Assembly: GCF_901538265.1 (NCBI RefSeq)
Contig: NZ_LR593886.1
Span: 3,803,738-3,867,737 of the forward strand
Length of the DNA: 64,000 nt
Source: Gemmata massiliana
GTDB lineage: Bacteria; Planctomycetota; Planctomycetia; Gemmatales; Gemmataceae
Direction: 5' to 3'
How positions within the stretch are numbered: position 1 is the stretch's first letter; each line of letters begins with the position of its first letter. A program made the translations under genes and the position numbers. Positions 9,107 to 19,169 of this stretch are shown here, piece by piece. The notes beneath the pieces are model-generated. The model saw only the letters and a program-made list of their open reading frames with translations. It searched no databases and was not told the DNA's origin.

Positions 9107-9838
9107 TTACGCGCTTTGGAGCGATTGCTTGGGCTTTCGTAACCGTCTCCAACCAAGCACGGAAACCGCGCCCGTTCCAAGTAACATCAGACTACTCGGT
9201 TCTGGCGTGGCAGTGACCGACTGACCCTCGACGGTGCCTTCCACGCGCAAGCCCAGAGGGGAGTCGGACCCGAGTTGGTTGTCCACTTCAAATCGGATCA
9301 CATTAAGCCCGCTGTGAAACTGACCGAGACCTACGCTTCCGAGATCGCGAAATGACTGGAACTCTTCTGCGAAACTGCCGTCTTGTGTGAACACGGCCGT
9401 GCCATTGATCCGCACCGCAACGAGTTTGTTGTCCGCGGCGTACCGAAGCCCGGCAATCTGAGCAGTGCCCGGGTCGAAGCCCGTGAGGTCCACAACGATG
9501 TCGAAGAAAAATACCCCGGCTCCAACGTCGACGCCCTCCAAACCCTTACCCGAGAGTACGAGCCAGCGCGATCCCGTCGAGGCACTGTCTGCTAGCCATG
9601 TACCCGGGAGCGGGGCTGTTCGAACGAGCGGAACTTCGCCGCTGTGCCCTCCGGTGCCACCCGACCCGATTACGTAATCATCGTCCGAGGTGCCATCGGA
9701 TAACAAGGTGTTGGTCGTGTTGTTGAACCCGGTACTGATGTTCTTAATGAAACCGGCCCGGGCATCGGACGCGGTTACCAAGTGAAATGTAAGGGCAAGC
9801 GTAGCCGAAATGATGAACGTTTGGGCGCTGCGAATCAC
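9107..9838 (-). CDS. PEP-CTERM sorted surface protein
   Basis: The protein has 243 residues. The N-terminal signal peptide (MIRSAQTFIISATLALTFHLVTASDARA) is followed by a beta-rich secreted domain. The C-terminus carries the PEP-CTERM sorting signal: TPEPSSLMLLGTGAVSVLGWRRLRK (a PEP motif, a hydrophobic helix, then basic residues). Such proteins are processed by an exosortase and end up outside the cell; no exosortase gene is in the window. The secreted domain has no recognised activity. Confidence 0.88.
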   Translation of the reverse strand: MIRSAQTFIISATLALTFHLVTASDARAGFIKNISTGFNNTTNTLLSDGTSDDDYVIGSGGTGGHSGEVPLVRTAPLPGTWLADSASTGSRWLVLSGKGLEGVDVGAGVFFFDIVVDLTGFDPGTAQIAGLRYAADNKLVAVRINGTAVFTQDGSFAEEFQSFRDLGSVGLGQFHSGLNVIRFEVDNQLGSDSPLGLRVEGTVEGQSVTATPEPSSLMLLGTGAVSVLGWRRLRKPKQSLQSA

Positions 9839-10246
9839 GTTTTACTCCTGAATAGCTGATTGGCTGAATCAATCGAGCCACAATACGTTACCGCTACTGT
9901 CTAATAATTGCTGCGCCAGTAGGTGTGAAATATCAAAAGTATTTAGCTGTGTTGTGCGAAGCCGTTTTTTGGCGTGGTGAGTATTTGCTTGTTACCAAAT
10001 CGTAGTCATTTGACACGCCGGCCGACAACTGGTTCGCTTCGGACGAATTGATTGGTGGTGAGTGAGGTGCTGGATGAGTATTGGACACGTTGAGCCAGAT
10101 CGAACTGTGCCGGCGCTTCAGAAGTTCGCGCCGTCCGTGCCATGATAATCGAATCGGCTATTCTCAGGTTGACGCCGGTCGGTGAAACGGCGATATTGTC
10201 AATCAATTTTCGCTGCGACAGATAAGATCTCACCCCGGCGTCGCCC
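9839..10246. other. Intergenic region, 408 bp, divergent
   Basis: It separates the PEP-CTERM gene (leftward) from the zinc-ribbon gene (rightward). It is AT-richer than the neighbouring genes near 9880-9980, as expected for promoters. No RNA gene or clear protein frame is seen. Confidence 0.45.
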
Positions 10247-10834
10247 ATGCCCCTCCTCGTCTTGTTTTGTCCGCACTGCCACACGCCTATTTCACTCGAC
10301 GTGGTCGCGGCCGGAGCAACGGTCTACTGTCCGTGTTGTTCACTCGCAACCGTTGTCCCCGCGATCAGTCAACCTCAGCAGCCGTTGCGGAGCCACCGGC
10401 CCCTACCCCTGCGAACCGAGCCGGGCATTGCTCGGGTTCCGGCGCAGGCCGCTACCACAGCGTTTCCGCCTCCGGTCGAGATTCAGTATGTTCCCGAACG
10501 CGAACCCGCAAGCCGCAGAGAAGTCGTGCGACCGCGCCAAGCACCGATCGAGATCGAATACGAGGCGGAACGCGAATCTGATCTCTGTCGTGACCATGAT
10601 GACGAAGGCGACTTCTACGATCCGCGGGTCGAACGGAACCGGAAACTGAGACGCGAAAAAGCCAAGAACAAGGCGATCTTTAAGACAGTCTTGTTCTTCA
10701 GCTTCCTCGTCGCGATTTTCGTGGTTATTGTCGCGACCAGAAATCACGTGCGAAGTATCGAAGAACAGAATCAAAAACAAACATCTCATCACAGCGAAAA
10801 ATCATCCGAGAAGCAAAAGTCGAAGTCACGATAA
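10247..10834 (+). CDS. Zinc-ribbon protein with one C-terminal membrane helix
   Basis: The protein has 195 residues. The N-terminal zinc ribbon (FCPHCHTPI...YCPCCS, residues 8-32) is followed by a disordered Pro/Arg/Glu-rich middle. One hydrophobic helix follows (FKTVLFFSFLVAIFVVIVAT, about residues 145-164), and then a basic/polar tail ending KSSEKQKSKSR. Ribbon-plus-helix proteins like this are common in planctomycetes and have no known function. A larger relative in the window is at 24847-26394. Confidence 0.72.
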   Translation: MPLLVLFCPHCHTPISLDVVAAGATVYCPCCSLATVVPAISQPQQPLRSHRPLPLRTEPGIARVPAQAATTAFPPPVEIQYVPEREPASRREVVRPRQAPIEIEYEAERESDLCRDHDDEGDFYDPRVERNRKLRREKAKNKAIFKTVLFFSFLVAIFVVIVATRNHVRSIEEQNQKQTSHHSEKSSEKQKSKSR

Positions 10835-10973
10835 CTGTCCCACTCCGAAAGCCACACCGCCATACCGACCGTCATCATTTGTTGCCCAGAGTGCTAGGCC
10901 CTATTTTGCGATACGGTTTTTGATCTCGTAGCCCTTCTGCTCCACCCTCGGCGGAATTCACCTGTGGGTGGGC

Positions 10974-11528
10974 TCACGGCCCACAGATGCGGTTCGTGGC
11001 TCCTTGCGCTTCCAGTGCCTCGAATTCTCCCTCCATCTCGTCGTAGTATTCCGACAACTGGACGTGTGCGTGGCGCCGGCGCCAGTCGTCGAACGAATCG
11101 AGTGCGCAGGGCGCGTCGAGGAGGGTATCACCGAGGCTCACGACGAGTCGATTGGGCCGGTGACGTGTCGGATCGAGGAGATTGAGAGCTTCGGAAACTC
11201 CGCGTGCTCGGCAACAGATGATGTAGGCCAGAGCAACGCTTCGCCCGCGCCCAGCTCGGCAACTTACGAGCAGTTTGTCTTTCCCTTTGGCGAATTCGAG
11301 TGCCTGTGCGATTTGGGATCTCGTGGGCGTCAGTTTGTTCGCACGGGGTTCTTCGATGTCATCAAATCGGAGGCAGAGGTGAGACACCGTGTGCTCTTGA
11401 ATAAAGTCGTTCGCTTCTTTACCGGAATCGAGCAACACGAGCGCGTGCCATTGTTTTGGCTCGCGCTCGAGCAGCAAACTCGCCGCCAAGTAGCCCGCGA
11501 TGCGTATCTCGGTGCCCGTCGGTTCCAT
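10974..11528 (-). CDS. Dual-specificity/tyrosine phosphatase-like protein
   Basis: The protein has 184 residues. The phosphatase loop CRAGRGRS fits the C-x5-R-S/T signature, with the nucleophilic Cys preceded by LLVS. An upstream SHLCLRFDDIEEPR block could supply the general-acid loop. A following AYIICCRARGVSEALNLL helix is typical of the family. The likely activity is dephosphorylation of a protein or small substrate in the cytosol. The start has an AAGGAG ribosome site. It lies 44 bp downstream of cinA on the same strand. Confidence 0.75.
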   Translation of the reverse strand: MEPTGTEIRIAGYLAASLLLEREPKQWHALVLLDSGKEANDFIQEHTVSHLCLRFDDIEEPRANKLTPTRSQIAQALEFAKGKDKLLVSCRAGRGRSVALAYIICCRARGVSEALNLLDPTRHRPNRLVVSLGDTLLDAPCALDSFDDWRRRHAHVQLSEYYDEMEGEFEALEAQGATNRICGP

Positions 11529-11572
11529 GCAATCTCCTTGGTTCGGCCGGTAATTGGGTCCGGCACGTGAGT

Positions 11573-12835
11573 TCAAGAACCGGTCGATGCGCCACTTGGT
11601 TTCATCAGTTCTAAGCGCACTGCGTTGAGGGCCAGCTTCGCGGTGCGGCTCATGATCTCGTAGCGCGTGCCGAGCCACCCCCAGCGGACAATCTCGCACC
11701 CGCCCGCGTGGGCCAAGCCCACGAACGCAGTACCCACGGGATTCTCTTCAGTCCCGCCGCCCGGACCCGCAAAGCCCGTTGTTGATACACCCAGGTCCGT
11801 ACCGAACTTCGCGCGAACGCCTTCCGCCATTGCTCGTGCGACGGGTTCGCTCACCGCGCCGTATTGCTCTAACAGGGCAGGGGGGACGCCGAGTTCACGA
11901 GCCTTCACTTCGTCCGTGTAGCTCACCACGCCACCGCGGAAGTAGTCACTTGCCCCGGACACCAGACAAACGCGGTGGGCCACCAGGCCGCCCGTAATGC
12001 TCTCCGCGGTCGCGAGCGTTTTGCGCTTCTCGTGGAGCAACCGCACCACCACGTCCTGAAGTTCTTCCTCCTCGGACCCGAAGACGAGTTCAGCCAGGCG
12101 CTCGCGGATCGTCACCTCGATCGGGACGATTTGGGCCTGGGCTTCTGCGAGGGTCGCGGCCCGCGCGAGAATGCGAAGTGAAATCACCGCGTCGCTCACG
12201 GTGATGCCCACTTCCGGGACGTGCCCGCGTCGCGTGAGGTCGAGCAACTTCGCCTCGACCGCCGATTCGCCCGTGCCGAACGTGTTGATCTTCCGCTGGA
12301 TGAACACGCCCCCGCCTATTCCCATTGCAAGGAGCCGCGGTTGCACCTGTTCCGCGTACATGCGGTACATTTCGGACGGAACGCCCGGCATGGCGATAAT
12401 GACGGCCTTACCGACCTGTGCCCAGATGCCCGGGGCCGTGCCGCACACGTTGAAGATCGGCTCCGCGCCCGCGGGGATGAGGGCTTGAACGTGGTTGCGG
12501 TCCGGCATCACGCGCCCGCGCTTCGCGAACATGTCCGCGATGTGGGCGAGCGATGCCGCGTGTTCCAGTAGTTCCACCCCCGCGACGGCCGCGATCACCT
12601 CGCGCGTGAGGTCGTCCTGGGTCGGCCCGAGTCCGCCGGTGCTGATGACGAGGTCCGCGCGCGCGGCCGCGATCTGGAAGCACGCGACGTTGTCGGCGAG
12701 ATCGTCGGCGACGGTGGTGTGGAACGCGACCGGGACGCCGATCTCCGCCAGGCGCCGACTCAGCCACTGTGAGTTGGTGTCGAGGTTCTGGCCGCTGGTG
12801 ATTTCACTACCGATGGAGATGATCTCGACCTTCAT
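11573..12835 (-). CDS. cinA: CinA family nicotinamide-nucleotide amidohydrolase
   Basis: The protein has 420 residues, the full two-domain length. The N-terminal MoCF-like domain shows [13 protein letters not shown] and [16 protein letters not shown]. The C-terminal amidase domain shows [14 protein letters not shown], an [16 protein letters not shown] segment and [14 protein letters not shown]. In the family the C-terminal domain deamidates nicotinamide mononucleotide in NAD recycling, and the N-terminal domain has ADP-ribose pyrophosphatase activity in some members. The start at MKVEII matches the family; the longer upstream frame is rejected. Confidence 0.93.
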   Translation of the reverse strand: MKVEIISIGSEITSGQNLDTNSQWLSRRLAEIGVPVAFHTTVADDLADNVACFQIAAARADLVISTGGLGPTQDDLTREVIAAVAGVELLEHAASLAHIADMFAKRGRVMPDRNHVQALIPAGAEPIFNVCGTAPGIWAQVGKAVIIAMPGVPSEMYRMYAEQVQPRLLAMGIGGGVFIQRKINTFGTGESAVEAKLLDLTRRGHVPEVGITVSDAVISLRILARAATLAEAQAQIVPIEVTIRERLAELVFGSEEEELQDVVVRLLHEKRKTLATAESITGGLVAHRVCLVSGASDYFRGGVVSYTDEVKARELGVPPALLEQYGAVSEPVARAMAEGVRAKFGTDLGVSTTGFAGPGGGTEENPVGTAFVGLAHAGGCEIVRWGWLGTRYEIMSRTAKLALNAVRLELMKPSGASTGS

Positions 12836-12880
12836 ACGAAACTCCGCTAAGTGGGCTTGCCCGTAATCCGGTCCCACGGT

Positions 12881-15316
12881 ATGGCGAGCGGCACTATGAG
12901 AACAAACTATTGGCTCGTCACTGCTGCGGCTGTCGCCGTGGCCGCGCTAGTCGTGTACGCGCAGCTCCCGAATTTAAACGGGCCGCTGCCGAGCAGCACC
13001 GCGAGTGCGTCGCCCCAATCGGGCGACGAGGTTCCGCGGCTCGCACTGCCGCCGATCACCACTCCGCCCGACGAACCGCAGGTGGTGCCCGTTACGCCCG
13101 CGAAGGCGAGCGATTCGGCCGCGCCGCCCGTTCCGCCGATCCCGCCGGTTCCGGCTTCGTACTCGGAACCCGCATCGGGCCTGCCGCCGATCCCGCCGGG
13201 ACCGAGCGCTCCCGCGACCTCGCCGGTAATTCCGCCGATTCTGCCCGAGTTGCCGTCTGCCGGACCTGCGGTTCCGCCTCCGGCGCTCCCGAAGCCGGCC
13301 GACCTGCCGCTCGTTCCGTCGGCCCCGACCGCGCCGTCAGTTCCACCCAGCGTGCCCCCGTTGCCGGTGCCCTCAGTGGAGGTACCTTCGGCGCCGGTGG
13401 TGCCCCCGCTGCCGTCCACTCCTCCGGCTTTACCGCCCGTAATTCCGTCGGTGCCGGCTGCGGAACCAGCAGCCCCAGTACTTCCGCCCGTGCCTTCGGC
13501 ACCGCCCGCGCTGCCTCCCGCAACCACGACCCCGCCCGTCGTGCCGGTGCCGGCTTTGGACCTCCCGGCGCCGAGCCTTCCGCCCGCTACACCTGCCGCG
13601 CCACCCGCGATTCCGCCCGTGCCTTCGACCTCGACTTCGCCCGCGCTACCTCCTGCGACGGTGACTCCGCCGAGTCTGCCGGCTTCTGATCCGCTCGTGG
13701 TGCCGCCCGCGCCGAGCACTCCGCCGGCTTTTCCGCCTGTTCCGTCGCCAGCACCCACGGTTCCGCCGGCCGCACCGAAGAACACGACCCCGGCTCCGGT
13801 CGTTCCGGACCTGCCTGTGGTGTCCGAGAAGCCGATCGTGCCGTCGGTCCCTGCGACCCCGCCGGCCGCGCCGAAGACGTCCACCGAACCGCTGTCACTG
13901 ATTCCTACACCCGAGGTGTCGAACCCGGTGAAGCCCGCGAAGCCCACGGCTTCACCCGTTGTGCCGGTGCCGACTCAGCCGCTGGCGCCGGTTCCCGCTC
14001 CGGAGAAATCGACCGCGGGCGGAACTGCCGCGACCACGCAACCTGAGTTGACCGCGGTGAGCGGAAAGTTCGTGGTGCTCAAGGACGACAAGCTGATCGA
14101 GGGTACGGTGACGGTTCGCGGGGACGTCGTTATGGTGCGCGAGGGGGCGCTCAATCGATCGTTCACGCGGAGCCAGGTGCAATTCGTCGGCGAGACGAAA
14201 GACGACATTTACCAGTTCATGCTCGCGAAGGTGCCCGCGACGGACGCGAACGCCCGGCTGAAGGTGGCTCGGTGGTGCATGTTCAGCGGCATGCGTGAAC
14301 AAGCTCTCACGGAAGCCCGCGCGGTGCAGAAGCTCTACCCGAACAACTCGTCCGCCGCGTCGCTTACTGCGTCACTTGAACGGTCGCTCCAGCAGTTCCC
14401 GTCGGACGGCGCGCCGAAGATGACCGCGCCGCAAACGCCGACGCTCCCGACCGAACTCAACGCCCGGCCGACGATGCCGGTCGTGGAACCCGAAGCGGAC
14501 GTCGCGCCCGAGGCCGCGAACCTGTTCGCCACGCGGGTGCAGCCGTTCCTCGCGAACCAGTGCGTCGACTGCCACGCGGGGGATTACAAGGGGAAGTTCA
14601 AGCTGACCCGCGTCGCGCCGGGTGAAACGACTCAGCAACCCACGCGGGCGAACCTTCGTGCGGTCGCGGGTCAGTTGCGCAAGGACGATCCGGGTGCCAG
14701 CCCGCTGCTCGCGAAGGCGCTCACCGCGCACGGCGGCCAGAAGCAGCCGTCAGTCGCGTCGCGTCAGACGGTCATGTACCTCACGCTCGAAGCGTGGACC
14801 GCGCTGGCCATCGGGACGCCGGTCGCAGCGACGCCCGTGGTTCCGCCCGCTGTGGCGGCGCCCGTAACCCCGACGGCCCCGGTGGTTTCGCAACCGAAAG
14901 CTGATCCCGTGCTCCCGCCGGCGCCGCCGAGTTCGGATGCGCTCCCACGCCCGACGCCCGGTCTTCCGTCGGAGCCGGCACTGCCGCCGGTTTCCGGCCC
15001 CGTGCCGACGCTGCCTCCGGCGCCTTCGATCCCGCCTGCGACTGTGCCGGTTCCGACCGCCCCGCCGATCCCGGTCGCCGATCCGCTGGTTTCGCCGCCC
15101 GTAGTGCCGGTTCCGAAGCCGACGGTTCCGCCGATTCCGCCCGCGAGTGCTGGAGCCCCGGCTCCCCTCCCGCCTCTCCCGGGGGGGCCCGCGACGCCGG
15201 TTCAGCCGGCGAGTGGTTTCGGTACGACGGCTCCGCCGAAGCCCCCGGTAACCGGACCGACCGGAGGAGATGAGTTCGATCCGGCCGGCTTCAACCAGGG
15301 CGCACCGCGGAAATAA
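12881..15316 (+). CDS. Very proline-rich exported protein with a planctomycete cytochrome c-like segment
   Basis: The protein has about 811 residues. An N-terminal hydrophobic anchor ([20 protein letters not shown]) is followed by about 340 residues of Pro/Val/Ala/Ser repeats in which PPxPPVP-type units recur. A folded middle follows (about 385-500, with [19 protein letters not shown]). Then comes a cytochrome-like segment with one CVDCH heme site near residue 563, and a second Pro-rich tail. The Pro stretches should form stiff extended spacers, possibly crossing the envelope. The heme site suggests a surface redox or structural role. The start could also be the ATG at 12896. Confidence 0.78.
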   Translation: MASGTMRTNYWLVTAAAVAVAALVVYAQLPNLNGPLPSSTASASPQSGDEVPRLALPPITTPPDEPQVVPVTPAKASDSAAPPVPPIPPVPASYSEPASGLPPIPPGPSAPATSPVIPPILPELPSAGPAVPPPALPKPADLPLVPSAPTAPSVPPSVPPLPVPSVEVPSAPVVPPLPSTPPALPPVIPSVPAAEPAAPVLPPVPSAPPALPPATTTPPVVPVPALDLPAPSLPPATPAAPPAIPPVPSTSTSPALPPATVTPPSLPASDPLVVPPAPSTPPAFPPVPSPAPTVPPAAPKNTTPAPVVPDLPVVSEKPIVPSVPATPPAAPKTSTEPLSLIPTPEVSNPVKPAKPTASPVVPVPTQPLAPVPAPEKSTAGGTAATTQPELTAVSGKFVVLKDDKLIEGTVTVRGDVVMVREGALNRSFTRSQVQFVGETKDDIYQFMLAKVPATDANARLKVARWCMFSGMREQALTEARAVQKLYPNNSSAASLTASLERSLQQFPSDGAPKMTAPQTPTLPTELNARPTMPVVEPEADVAPEAANLFATRVQPFLANQCVDCHAGDYKGKFKLTRVAPGETTQQPTRANLRAVAGQLRKDDPGASPLLAKALTAHGGQKQPSVASRQTVMYLTLEAWTALAIGTPVAATPVVPPAVAAPVTPTAPVVSQPKADPVLPPAPPSSDALPRPTPGLPSEPALPPVSGPVPTLPPAPSIPPATVPVPTAPPIPVADPLVSPPVVPVPKPTVPPIPPASAGAPAPLPPLPGGPATPVQPASGFGTTAPPKPPVTGPTGGDEFDPAGFNQGAPRK

Positions 15317-15327
15317 TCTTGTGAATA

Positions 15328-15418
15328 GTCGAAGGTCATAAGGCCACAAGTCGTAAAGTCGAAGACCTCAATCCTGTGGGTCTTCGACTTTACGACTTGT
15401 GGCCTTATGACCTTCGAC
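15328..15418. repeat. 39-bp perfect inverted repeat, 13-base loop
   Basis: The left arm is 15328-15366 and the right arm is 15380-15418; all 39 positions pair. It lies between the stops of the proline-rich gene and hisH, so it can end transcription from both sides. The arm includes GTCGTAAAGTCGAAGAC. Degenerate pieces of the same words occur between hisC and hisB near 30213-30244, so it looks like a member of a dispersed palindromic family rather than a one-off terminator. Confidence 0.9.
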
Positions 15419-15424
15419 CGCGAC

Positions 15425-16045
15425 CTAAAGAGCGGCGAAGTTACGAAGCATCTGGAGCCCGACGCGCTGGCTCTTTTCCGGGTGGAACTGTGTGGCGAAG
15501 ATGTTGTCCTTCCACACCGCGGCACAGAACGGTGTGGGGTAGTCGGCTTCCGCGGAAATGATGTTTCCCGCGGCCGGGTTCGGGCGCGCGAGATACGAGT
15601 GGACGAAGTACACCGCGGGATCAGCCGGCAGCCCAGTAAACAAGGGGCACCCCGGGCGCGCGAGGCGCAGTGTGTTCCAGCCCATGTGCGGTACCTTTAA
15701 TCCCGGCACCGAGGGGAACCGCACCACGTCTCCAGAGAACACGCCCAGACCTTCGTGCGTGCCGTCTTCGTGACTGCGCGTGAACAGCATTTGCATGCCG
15801 AGGCAGATGCCCAGGAAGGGCCGGCCGGAGCTGATGTGTCGGCGCACGACGTCGTCGATTCCCGTTTCACGCAGTCGCGTGATCGCGTCGCGGAACGCCC
15901 CGACACCCGGCAGTACGATCTTTGCGGCATGTGCCAGGTGCTTCGGGTCGCTCGTGATGGTGGCGGAATGGCCCACTTGCTCGAACGCTTTTTGGACGCT
16001 CCGCAGGTTCGCCATTCCGTAGTCCACAATCACCGTTGCGCTCAC
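15425..16045 (-). CDS. hisH: Imidazole glycerol phosphate synthase, glutaminase subunit
   Basis: The protein has 206 residues. HisH hydrolyses glutamine and feeds ammonia to HisF in the fifth step of histidine synthesis. The glutaminase core is clear: PGVGAF, then GICLGMQ with the catalytic Cys, and QFHPEKS with the catalytic His and Glu near the end. The start codon is GTG with a GAGG ribosome site. hisF is not adjacent, and the other his genes here (hisD, hisC, hisB) are 14 kb away, so the pathway is scattered. Confidence 0.95.
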   Translation of the reverse strand: MSATVIVDYGMANLRSVQKAFEQVGHSATITSDPKHLAHAAKIVLPGVGAFRDAITRLRETGIDDVVRRHISSGRPFLGICLGMQMLFTRSHEDGTHEGLGVFSGDVVRFPSVPGLKVPHMGWNTLRLARPGCPLFTGLPADPAVYFVHSYLARPNPAAGNIISAEADYPTPFCAAVWKDNIFATQFHPEKSQRVGLQMLRNFAAL

Positions 16046-16062
16046 GTTAGCACCTCAAATGG

Positions 16063-17244
16063 TTATTTTGCCGCCACTGGTTGTTGCACTTCGACCGGCC
16101 GGCGCAGGAGCAGGGCCGCGGCAAGGATACCCACGCCCATCACGGCCCCCAGGAGCCCCAATGTAAAGGCATCGAAGAACGCGGACTGTAGCTGTGGCCC
16201 GAGCCACGGCCACGCGAACCACGTCACCACGACCCCGATCGCCAACCCGGGACCGAACGGCAGCTCCCGCGGGTTCTGATCGTCGGCTGTCGGAGTGACA
16301 GGAGTAGAGGCGGTCGAGTTCGGTACAGCGGGAGCGTTATTGGGGCGGAAGATCACTTCCAGCACTTTCAGCACGAGCGCGGCCACCGCACCAACGAACA
16401 GAGACAGCACCGGGATCTGCCAGCCGAGGAACGCCCCTGCCATCATGAGCAGGTCGGCGTCTCCGAGCCCGAGAGCTTCGCGCCCGAAGCCCGTCTCGAA
16501 TAGCCATTTTGTTATCCGAATCACGAGCGACCCGACTAGCGCGCCGATCACGCTGTTGAGCAACCCGAGTTTCCAGCTTCCCGGCGGGGCGAACGCGAAC
16601 GTCGGCCCCCAGAACGGCCACGGTTGCACGCCGGTGGGAATCTTCCCGATGTAGTCCGGGTGGTTCCACATCGTGATTTCGGGCGGGAGCGCGCTCACCA
16701 CAGTCGCCGCTTGCGGCCACGGCCAGGGCATCAGCGCGCCACCGATCACCCCCACCGCCATCGCTGTGTAAGTGATCGGGGTCGGGATGATCCGGTGTTC
16801 CGCGTCCACCGCGGCGGCGGCGATCAGCCCGCTGAGGAGAGCCGCGTGGTAGAGGAATAGTGCCCAGCACTGGGGCGGTGGAACGTTCGACGTGAGGTAG
16901 TCGTACTTGATCCCCGGAATCCCGTGGCAGTTGAACACCACTTCCGCGAGGAACAGCGCGAGGAACGCGACACCCGTGCCGATCTCGACCCATAAGTAGC
17001 GAGCAGAATACGGGGTGCCGCACTTGCGACACTTCCCGCGGAGCCGCAGGTACCCGAGGATGGGGACGTTATCGAACGCGCGGATCTTGGTGTAGCACGC
17101 GAAGCACCGCGACGAGGGCCAAATGAGGCTCTTCTCGTAGGGCAATCGCGCGACGACGACGTTGAGGAACGACCCGACGATCAGCCCGAAGGTGAAGATC
17201 GTGAGGCACCAGAAGACGATCGGCAGGTGGAACCACCATTCCAT
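16063..17244 (-). CDS. Prepilin peptidase (A24 family)
   Basis: The protein has 393 residues, longer than the usual 230-290. Hydrophobic helices span most of the length. The N-terminal domain has GSFLNVVVARLP and two Cys pairs (CFAC, CRKC) for zinc. The catalytic aspartates are in AVDAEHRIIP and GLGDADLLM (the GxGD motif). An extra cytoplasmic or periplasmic insert of about 80 residues lies between these two motifs, and the C-terminal tail adds two more helices. It cleaves and methylates type IV pilin-like signals, such as that of the DUF1559 protein in this window. It lies 17 bp upstream of hisH on the same strand. Confidence 0.9.
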   Translation of the reverse strand: MEWWFHLPIVFWCLTIFTFGLIVGSFLNVVVARLPYEKSLIWPSSRCFACYTKIRAFDNVPILGYLRLRGKCRKCGTPYSARYLWVEIGTGVAFLALFLAEVVFNCHGIPGIKYDYLTSNVPPPQCWALFLYHAALLSGLIAAAAVDAEHRIIPTPITYTAMAVGVIGGALMPWPWPQAATVVSALPPEITMWNHPDYIGKIPTGVQPWPFWGPTFAFAPPGSWKLGLLNSVIGALVGSLVIRITKWLFETGFGREALGLGDADLLMMAGAFLGWQIPVLSLFVGAVAALVLKVLEVIFRPNNAPAVPNSTASTPVTPTADDQNPRELPFGPGLAIGVVVTWFAWPWLGPQLQSAFFDAFTLGLLGAVMGVGILAAALLLRRPVEVQQPVAAK

Positions 17245-17442
17245 GACTTGAAGATCGCCCAGATGGTTTTGCGAGATTTTAGGGGGCACTCGCGTTTGGT
17301 GACACCGTCACGACACTATACCGAATGCGCCGGGCGCCGGCCAAGAATGATGCCGCGCAACGACCTGTGTTCCGGTTCGACCGGCCGCGGCACTGGCGCC
17401 GGTCGATTCGTGATGGATGTGAGGGTTTTGCGGCCGATCTAT

Positions 17443-18405
17443 TTACTCGCCTCGAATGCGGCTCTCCAGTTCCGTCACGACCGCGCGAAGGCGGGAGCAC
17501 TCGTTAGCCGCTTCGGTAAGTAGCTCGTTGCGTGCTTCGGCTTCTCGGGTGACGAAGTTGATCTCGGCGAGGCGCTCGTCACACGCCCGCTTCAACTGCT
17601 CGATCTCCGTGAGGCGCTCGTCGCACACGCCTTGCAACTCGCGCACGCGGGTCGTGAGGTCCGCGCACCGGAGCACGCGCGATTCTTCCGCGGACCCGGG
17701 TGGGTGCGCCGCGCTCGCGACTTCGGCCGGGGTTGCGTAACCGAGGTCGACGAGCAGCGGGCCGTGGAGCGTGTGGAACGCGCGGAGTAGGGCAGGTGTC
17801 CAAAACTCGTCCGGACGCCAGGTGCGATTCCCAGGGCCGAAAAACTCGGGCGCTCGGGCGCGAAGTTCGGATTGCGGGTTCACCCAGGGGCGAATCGGGC
17901 CTGTAACCCCGAGGAACTCCGCGATCCGGGTCAAGAGGGTTGTGTCGGCTTCAACGAGTTCCTCGAAGCGGAGCACGAGTGTTTCCCCGCGGCGCTGGGA
18001 CCACGCGCGGTAGTGACTCGTCCAGTCGCCGTACACGTGATCGCCGATCAGGAGCGCGTGCGGGGTGCTCGAGCCCGGGTGATAGGTGTCCTGGTACGCG
18101 GCGAAGCTCTTGAGCGCGAGGCGCCCGTCGCGGACAACGTAGATCGCTTTCTCGTCGTCGCGCGGCCACTGGTGCGTTTTCACGAGAACGAGGTCCGTAC
18201 CGTCCCGGGCGCGGAGGTAGAACTGCTCCGGATCTCCCGCGAAGAAATACGCGCCGTAGAACGCGCTGAATGCGTCCGGCCCCGCGCGCTCGGCCGCCAA
18301 GCTCGGCTCCAACCCCGCACAGGAGTTCAGATCGAAACAGGACTTTAACACTTGGCGGAGTAGCGTGTTTCCGGACCGTGGGTAGGATGCCAACCAAACA
18401 AGCAT
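17443..18405 (-). CDS. Sulfotransferase family protein with C-terminal coiled coil
   Basis: The protein has 320 residues. The N-terminal SYPRSGNTLLR is the phosphosulfate-binding loop of PAPS-dependent sulfotransferases. A further YVVRDGRLALKSF fits the 3'-phosphate-binding motif. The family moves sulfate from PAPS to alcohols or sugars. From about residue 250 the chain becomes a predicted coiled coil with a repeating CDERL-E-EQLKR pattern, unusual for this enzyme family. The ATG is taken as the start; an upstream GTG would add nine residues. The acceptor is unknown. Confidence 0.8.
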   Translation of the reverse strand: MLVWLASYPRSGNTLLRQVLKSCFDLNSCAGLEPSLAAERAGPDAFSAFYGAYFFAGDPEQFYLRARDGTDLVLVKTHQWPRDDEKAIYVVRDGRLALKSFAAYQDTYHPGSSTPHALLIGDHVYGDWTSHYRAWSQRRGETLVLRFEELVEADTTLLTRIAEFLGVTGPIRPWVNPQSELRARAPEFFGPGNRTWRPDEFWTPALLRAFHTLHGPLLVDLGYATPAEVASAAHPPGSAEESRVLRCADLTTRVRELQGVCDERLTEIEQLKRACDERLAEINFVTREAEARNELLTEAANECSRLRAVVTELESRIRGE

Positions 18406-18619
18406 GAGCCAACCTGTGTTCGCGGCGGGCACTTGCTTGATCGGCAGGATCGCTGAGCGACTTTGGTGAGAAGTGCCTGAGCGAATTTTGCCTAATTAAT
18501 GAGCGGGTTCTGCGCGCGTAGAATCGGTCCGGATCGCACGAATGTGCGGGTAGAGAGGCGCGAGCGACCCCGGCCGCTGTTCACGAGCGGTTCGAGCCGC
18601 GTGGTACAATTGGGTAGGT

Positions 18620-19162
18620 TTATTCTCTGGCCGACCAAGCTCGAAGAATGGCGTCTACAAGGCCTTCCGGTGACAGTGTGTCGCTCGCGACAGTGAAATG
18701 TGCCACGTCGCGGTAGAGCGGCGCGCGGGCCGCGATCAACGCGCGCACCTCGGCTTCGCCGCCGGTCGCAGTGAGGTTCGGTCTTCGCGCGGCGGTCGTT
18801 GGGTCCGTTCGCAGTCGGTCCCACACCGTTTCGGGCGCCGCGGTCAGCCACACCACGAACCCACTAGCTTTCAGCAGCGCACGGTTGGCTTCACGCAGAA
18901 TCGCGCCGCCGCCTGTCGAAATGACGCCCGCAGATTGCGCGCACAACTCCTTCAGGGCCGCGGACTCACGATCGCGGAACCCGGTTTCGCTCTCGGTCGC
19001 GAAAATCTCTTTGATCGACCGCCCCGCGCTTGCTTCGACGAGGTCGTCCGCGTCGGCAAACGGGCAGGCGAGGTGTTCCGCGAGCAGGCGCCCGACTGTT
19101 GTTTTCCCGGTGCAGCGGTAGCCGACGAGGATGATGTTCTGGGCCGTGTCGTTTCGTGACAA
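18620..19162 (-). CDS. aroK: Shikimate kinase
   Basis: The protein has 180 residues. It phosphorylates shikimate with ATP (aromatic amino-acid pathway). The Walker A site GYRCTGKTTVG lies near the start, followed by DADDLVEASAGRSI (the shikimate-binding Asp), then FRDRES, and ISTGGGAILR as the substrate-binding glycine motif. The start is TTG with an upstream GGAG; no ATG fits. It begins 7 bp after the stop of aroDE, so the two are one operon. Confidence 0.93.
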   Translation of the reverse strand: MSRNDTAQNIILVGYRCTGKTTVGRLLAEHLACPFADADDLVEASAGRSIKEIFATESETGFRDRESAALKELCAQSAGVISTGGGAILREANRALLKASGFVVWLTAAPETVWDRLRTDPTTAARRPNLTATGGEAEVRALIAARAPLYRDVAHFTVASDTLSPEGLVDAILRAWSARE

Positions 19163-19169
19163 GGGGACT

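Noticed and set aside
12907-13947. 346-residue minus-strand frame very rich in Gly/Thr
   Set aside because: It is the antisense of the proline-rich repeats (CCG/CGG codons) and shows no protein-like complexity; the plus-strand protein has signal and heme motifs.
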